Below are positions 58,901-64,000 of a stretch of DNA of 64,000 nucleotides, one piece after another (the first letter of the stretch is position 1; every line of letters starts with the position of its first letter). The notes below the pieces were generated by a model. The model had not been told where the DNA came from, did no database searches, and saw only the letters and a list, made by a program, of their open reading frames with translations. The DNA comes from Polyporus tsugae (Eukaryota; Basidiomycota; Agaricomycetes; Polyporales; Polyporaceae): the NCBI GenBank assembly GCA_024305745.1, contig JAHRBS010000006.1, forward strand, positions 1,676,501 to 1,740,500, written 5' to 3'. Position numbers and translations under genes: made by a program.

Positions 58901-61900
58901 CTACTTGGACCTCCTCAAGCGGCGGAAAGGCGCCATGAAGAAGTCACCCTTCCTGACCCGGAAGACGTACGTGAATGTGTAGATGAAGCAGACCTGTGGA
59001 CGCGTCGTCAGCTACCTCCTCCCCAACCGCGAGGCATCAGAGGATGAAGGACTACTCACGTTAATGCAGATGAATGCAGCGAAGATCCCGAGATCACGCC
59101 AGTGGTTCGAGTAGAAGATGTTGAAGCTGTTCTGTAGGAATCCGTCCGTGGTCTGGTACTGGCAGAACCTGCACGTGTCGGTCGCGTTCGGGTCCGCGAG
59201 GTACCCGCCCACCTGCGCGATGTACGGGCCCATGTACTGCGCGCACGACTGCCCGGCAGGCGGAGTGATCGCCACGAGCTCGACAGACGAGCAAGTGATG
59301 GGCTGGCGGCCGAGCGCGTAGCCGAGGAGGCCTTCCACAAGGTAGGTGTACGGCGACACACGGTACATCCACCTCCACCACCCGAGCAGGTTGAAGGGCT
59401 GCATGATGCCGTTGCTACAGTCGCCAAAGTCAGCATCGGCATTTGTCACAACGAAATGGCGAAACAGAGCACGTACAAGGTGAGGACGAAAGAGAACAGG
59501 AAAGAGAAAAGGAGCGCGGCAATCTCGGCGTTGGGCGCCATGGCGGCGACGGCCTGCCCGACCGTGGTATAGTACAGGGGATAGAACAGACCCATGACGA
59601 GGTAGGTGTAACCCGCACGCGATGTGGGGAAGCCGACGGTCCAGAACCAGCACACGAAGTACAGCGACGAGCCGAGGATGTTCCACGGGATTTCGACGAG
59701 GATCTGGGACGTGACGAGCGCGGTCCAACTGTACATGCGACTGTGGCGCTCGCGCACCTCGTAGATGTTGCGGATGTCGATGAACGGCACCTGGAGCTGG
59801 TTCGAGAGCGGCACGGAGATGATCAGGGACATGAACACTGCGAAGAGGTGGTTCTGCGTGCCCTGGATCGTCAGTTTCGCCTTGTAGAACGTGAAGCCGA
59901 TGAGCAGCGCAGCGGCGATGTTGAGCGCGAGCTTCGCGATGATGTACACGGGGTCGCGCCAGTACGCCTGTGCATTGCGCCTCAGCAGCAGCACCAGCTG
60001 GTAGAACCACGTCGTCGGGTACGTCTTCTTCAGGCGCGCCTGGACGGGTGGCTTCTTCTGGCCCTCCGAGTGGATCTGCTCGAGCTGCGCTTGCACGCCC
60101 TCCGACTCAGGGGAGTTCCGCCACGCCGCGTACCAGTCGATGTCTGTAGTCGCCGTCGCCCCAGCGCCGATTGCCTCAAGGATATACTCCGCAGGGTTCT
60201 CTGTATCGGTGCACTTGCGCGCGCCGGTGCGCTCGAAGTACTCGATCATAGTCGTCGACCGTGTACCGATGTCGCCGAAGTAGACCGTCTGGCCGCCTTT
60301 ACGGAGGAGCAGTAGGCGATCGAACACCTGGAACAGCTCCGCAGACGGCTGGTGGATGGTGCAGATGATCGCCTGGCCGCTGTCCGCGAGGTCACGGAGG
60401 AAGCTCGTGATGGCCCAGGCGCTTTGAGAGTCGAGGCCGGAGGTGGGCTCGTCCAGGAAGATGAGGGACGGCTTCGCGACGAGCTCAATGGCAATAGTGG
60501 TGCGCTTGCGGTGCTCTACTCCGAGGGACCCGACGACGACGTCGGCGTACGCCTCAAGCCCACACATCACAAGGACCTTCTCGACATAAGCCTTCTTCTC
60601 ATCGAGCGGGACCTCTGGGGGCTGACGGAGCTCGGCGGAGAACACGAGAGCTTCGCGCACTGTGGCCGTAGGCAAGTGAGTGTCCATCTGCTGACAGTAG
60701 CCTGTGTGCGCCTGAAAGTCTGAGGGGAGGGGGTGGCCGTTCATGTAACGGTTGCCCGAGACGACACCGCCAGTAGTCCGCTCGGCCAGCACGTTCAGCA
60801 GTGTCGTCTTGCCAGCACCGGACTCGCCCATGAGCGCAGTTAGCTTGCCAGGGGGCGCGTAGCCGGAGACATCGTCCAATAGTTGTCTCATGTTGCCACC
60901 GCCGACAGGGACCGTGTAGTTGAGGTGGTGGAACGAGAACGTGTCGTGGACCTCGGGCGCAGCGGCCCTTATCTCCTTAATGTCCATGCCGCCCTCCTTC
61001 CGGACAAGCGCGCCGCTGCCGGTGGTTCTGCCGTTGCCCTTCTCCTCGTCGGACGCCGCCTCCTTCTGCGCCGCATTGATGACGTCGGACTTGGAGCCAC
61101 GTTTGAAAAGCATCACGGTCGACTGCCCCGCGAGGGACTGGTTGTTCTCGTAGAGGAAGAGCAGAATGGAGACGAAGCCGACACCAAACGCGCAGACAAC
61201 GCCGAAATTCCGCCACAGGTGGCTGTGGCTGTAGTTGTACGACGCGGCGATGTACGCGTCGCCGAGGACAGTGGAGGAGCCGGGGACTGAGCCGACCGTC
61301 GTGCAGACCTGATTCGCGAGGGAAACATTCGCGTACGCTGGGCCCTGAGGGACAAGGTTGGAGCAGCCCGACTCGAGACCGTGGAACTCGTTGACGACGA
61401 GTGCCTCAAAACCGTAGCGGAGAGGCTAGACCAGACAATGTTAGTGCCAACCCCTCTCACAGCAACAAATGAGACTCACATTAATCCAGGTGATCCACTT
61501 CAGCGCACCGATCATATAGGGCTGGGGTATGGTGTAACCAGTGTAGAGCACCAAGATGAGGGTACTGAGACCCGCAATGGCGGTGGCCGGAGCAGGACTC
61601 TTGAAAGCCGCAGCGAGCATACGGAACCAAGCCTTCATCGTGACCGTCATGCTAAAAGCGAAGAGCAGGAAAATGCTACGGCACCGTTGTCAGCCCCAGC
61701 ACAAATCTCAGCACAAATCAGAGAGAACAGATTAACTCACAAGAACCTATCCGCCATCTGCCGGAGCCCAACCAGGAAGTAGAGGATGAGCGCGAACACA
61801 ATCTGTGTGACAAGGGTGATCGGGACGTCGACGAGCGTCAATGCGAGGCCCTCAACGAATGGGTGGTACATCGCCGCGCGCGACTGCCGGTGGACGATTG

Positions 61901-64000
61901 GCCGCTGCGCGAACAGCGCCGGGATCTCCGCCATTGTCGAGAGCGCCGCGAAGAGGAGGGCGAAAAACAAGACACCGCCGCGAGAGAAGAACGTGATGGT
62001 CGTGTCGTTAAGCCGCAGGAAGACGGTGCCGATAATGACAGCCTGGAGAACAAACGACGCAAGCTGGATGACCTGCGCCGCGATGCCCCCGCGGATGATC
62101 TGGAGGCGGCGGACCATGAGCGCGCGGGCCTGCATGGGGATCGAGACTATGTACGGGCTGCTTGAGCGCGTGTGGCGGGCGCGCTCGAGCTTGACGCTTG
62201 ATTTGTACTCTGCGACGCGCTCGGGCTTCCCGACGAACGCTGCGCGGTACGCATCGACGTCTTCGCTGTTGAGGCGCGCGAACTCGGACTTCCGGAAGTA
62301 GTCGGCGAACTGGGCGGCAGTGCGGGGGACGCGGTGCTCGTAGCCCTCGCGGACGATGCGGCCATTGGGGTCGGTGACTGTGCAGATGGTGAGCAAGTTG
62401 ACCTACATAGCCACGCAAAAAGAATGCTACTTACCAGCGACGAGGAAGTCGGCGGTCGTTTGACGGTTAGCGGGCTCGTACCCCATGTCGATGAAGTACT
62501 GGCGCGCCCGGTTGGCGGGGCCCATGTACACCTGGCGACCCTCGTAGATCACACACACTTTGTCGAAGTGCTCGTAGAGCTGCTCGCCAGCCTGGTAGAT
62601 CGCGACGATCGTTGACTGCCGTCCGATGTCGGTGGCGAGCCGGAGAGCTTGCACAAATTCAAGCGCGGTCGAGGCACTACATAATAGTCAGATGGTGAAA
62701 ATAGGAAGGGGGGCCCCATGGCACGCACTCAAGACCGCGGGTGGAATTGTCCCAGGAGTTGAGCAGGGAGCGGGTGACCAACGTCTCGCTGATGGAGACG
62801 CGCTTCTTCTCACCACCAGACACACCACGGACGGATGCATCTCCGACGAGCGTGTTCTTGACATGGCGAAGGCCAAACACCGTCTCGACTGTCTCCACGA
62901 CGGTCGAAATGTACTGCTCGCGCGACTCTTCGTCTAGACGCGTCTGAGGCGTCCGGGTCTTAGCAGCGAAGCGGAGCGTCTGGTCGACAGTGAGGGTTGG
63001 AAAGTGCACATCGTCCTCCGGGCAGTACTGCACATCTCCGCGGAACCGCTTCTCGACCTCTTCGGGGGTGAGCGAATCGTACCACACATTCCCATGGATG
63101 GAATGGAACTCTCCGCGCTCGTTCGCGAGGGTCTTCAGAAGCGTACTGCATCCTGAGCCCGGGCGCCCGAGGACGACTGTCCGGTGAAAACGGAAGTTAG
63201 TATACGTAAATTGTAGCGCTGACGGAGAGTCGCAAGTCTTCATCCCATCGCCGCAGCGAAAAACGACATGCAACACGACGTGAAGCTGGGCCGCTACGAC
63301 ATATATCGTACGATGTATCCTCCCCATCTGCACAAATTAAGGAACACTCACGCATCATCTCTCCCGGTCGTACAACGCCCTCGAAGCCGCTGAGAATATC
63401 TCGTGTGGCCGGGCGCATGGCTTCCCTGAACCCTCGGAGGGCGTTCAGCGGGTTGATCGCTGACCCAAACGTGGACTGGTGCGACGCCGCCGCGCCGACA
63501 CCGACGACCCGGAGGTCACGGAACGCGACTCCAAGCTCCCTCCGCTTGATGTCAGACTCCTCAAGCCTGCGCAAATAAACGGTGGGCAAAATGGGAAACA
63601 AAGGGGTCAACGCTTCGCGCGCCGGCAAGAAAACAAAGCACTCACTTCTTGGCGACATTGCGAAGCCTCTTCCCAAAGTCGAAAGGGGCATCGGGGGACG
63701 CGAGCGTAACCTCGGTCGAAACGGAGTGCGCGCTCCGCCTCTCTACTTCTCTTGGAGGGGGCAGGTCGAAAGGAAGCGGGGTGCCGTTGTGTGATTGGCG
63801 GGAAAGGGACCGACGAAGCTGGTCGACGCCCTCGGGATCGAAGTGGCCAATATCGACGTGTGAACCAGAGGAGGCTTGCCTTGTGAGGGGTATGTTATGC
63901 CGCTCAGAGGCCGAGTCGCCGACGTCGCCGGAGGAAGAGTGGGGATGTGCAAGGTTATGGTACCCGGTGTTGCCGTGTGTAGTAGTTATGTGGGTGGCAG
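58901..64000 (-). CDS. PDR-type ABCG full transporter (N-terminus beyond window)
   Basis: Drug/lipid efflux pump with (NBD-TMD)x2 layout. Exons: 63646-64000 (open at the window edge), 63352-63566, 62729-63176, 62435-62676, 61741-62377, 61480-61675, 59477-61425, 59060-59414, 58901-58993; 1495 residues visible, so only a short N-terminus is missing. NBD1: LVLGRPGSGCSTLLK (degenerate Walker A with Cys for Lys, normal for PDR), VSGGEKKRVSISE, WDNSTRGLDAST rebuilt across intron 62677-62728. NBD2: GESGAGKTTLLN, EHRKRTTIAIEL, LIFLDEPTSGLDSQSAW. TMD1 ends near ALKWITWIN/PLRYGFEALV; TMD2 ends with YTFTYVFRVRKG and a basic tail. An extracellular Cys-containing loop (CSNLVPQGPAYANVS) is typical. The intron inside the NBD1 start (63177-63351) is 175 nt. 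Confidence 0.94.

Noticed and set aside
59443..60315. 290-codon open frame antisense to the ABCG transporter
   Set aside because: Charged, low-information translation typical of an antisense shadow of a conserved coding exon.

Overview
The window is nuclear DNA of a filamentous basidiomycete, most likely an Agaricomycete such as a polypore. The evidence is short GT-AG introns of about 50-80 nt in every gene, GC-rich codon use, and families typical of that class: DUF6593 and DUF6533 proteins, GT90/CAP10 glycosyltransferases, a myosin-motor chitin synthase and CYP64-like P450s. There are no operons, CRISPR arrays, rRNA or clear tRNA genes, and no transposase or reverse-transcriptase ORFs.

Layout. 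1-3341 (-): a STE6-type ABCB pheromone exporter, cut by the left edge. 4444-5129 (-): a DUF6593 gene, followed by an F-box/LRR-like pseudogene and a decayed second copy of the DUF6593 5' region (to 6790). 7315-9689 (-): a membrane-anchored multicopper oxidase with nine exons. 11197-11747 (-): an F-box remnant. 13051-19600 (+): a 1915-aa chitin synthase with an N-terminal myosin-like domain. 20321-22442 (-) and 23941-26053 (+): two divergent, paralogous cytochrome P450s with the same internal exon lengths, including a 14-nt micro-exon. 26054-29435: no gene called with confidence. 29436-30870 (+): an unknown basidiomycete protein. 32002-34227 (+): a myo-inositol transporter. 34849-36632 (+): a DUF6533 membrane protein (copy A). 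36816-37267: a MITE-like element. 37565-41880: a shuffled, mostly decayed duplicate of the preceding block, ending in DUF6533 copy B with a disrupted exon junction. 42550-45960 (-): an AMSH-type JAMM deubiquitinase. 46361-49340 (+): a GT90 glycosyltransferase. 51337-52937 (+): a 2OG-oxygenase-like protein lacking iron ligands. 53403-56187 (+): the 75-kDa subunit of complex I. 56648-58620 (+): a carnosine N-methyltransferase-like protein. 58901-64000 (-): a PDR-type ABCG transporter, cut by the right edge.

The genes do not form one pathway. Several are housekeeping (complex I, CARNMT1, AMSH, chitin synthase). Others act at the membrane or cell surface or in oxidative metabolism (STE6, multicopper oxidase, P450s, inositol transporter, GT90, PDR pump). 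The most unusual part is 29.4-45.9 kb, where a segmental duplication joined to a fragment of the AMSH gene has left one intact and one decayed copy of several genes.

Exon boundaries were derived by hand from splice sites and reading frame. For each intact gene that lies wholly inside the window, the exon sum is a multiple of three and ends in a stop. No alignments or database searches were run, so family names rest on recognised motifs.
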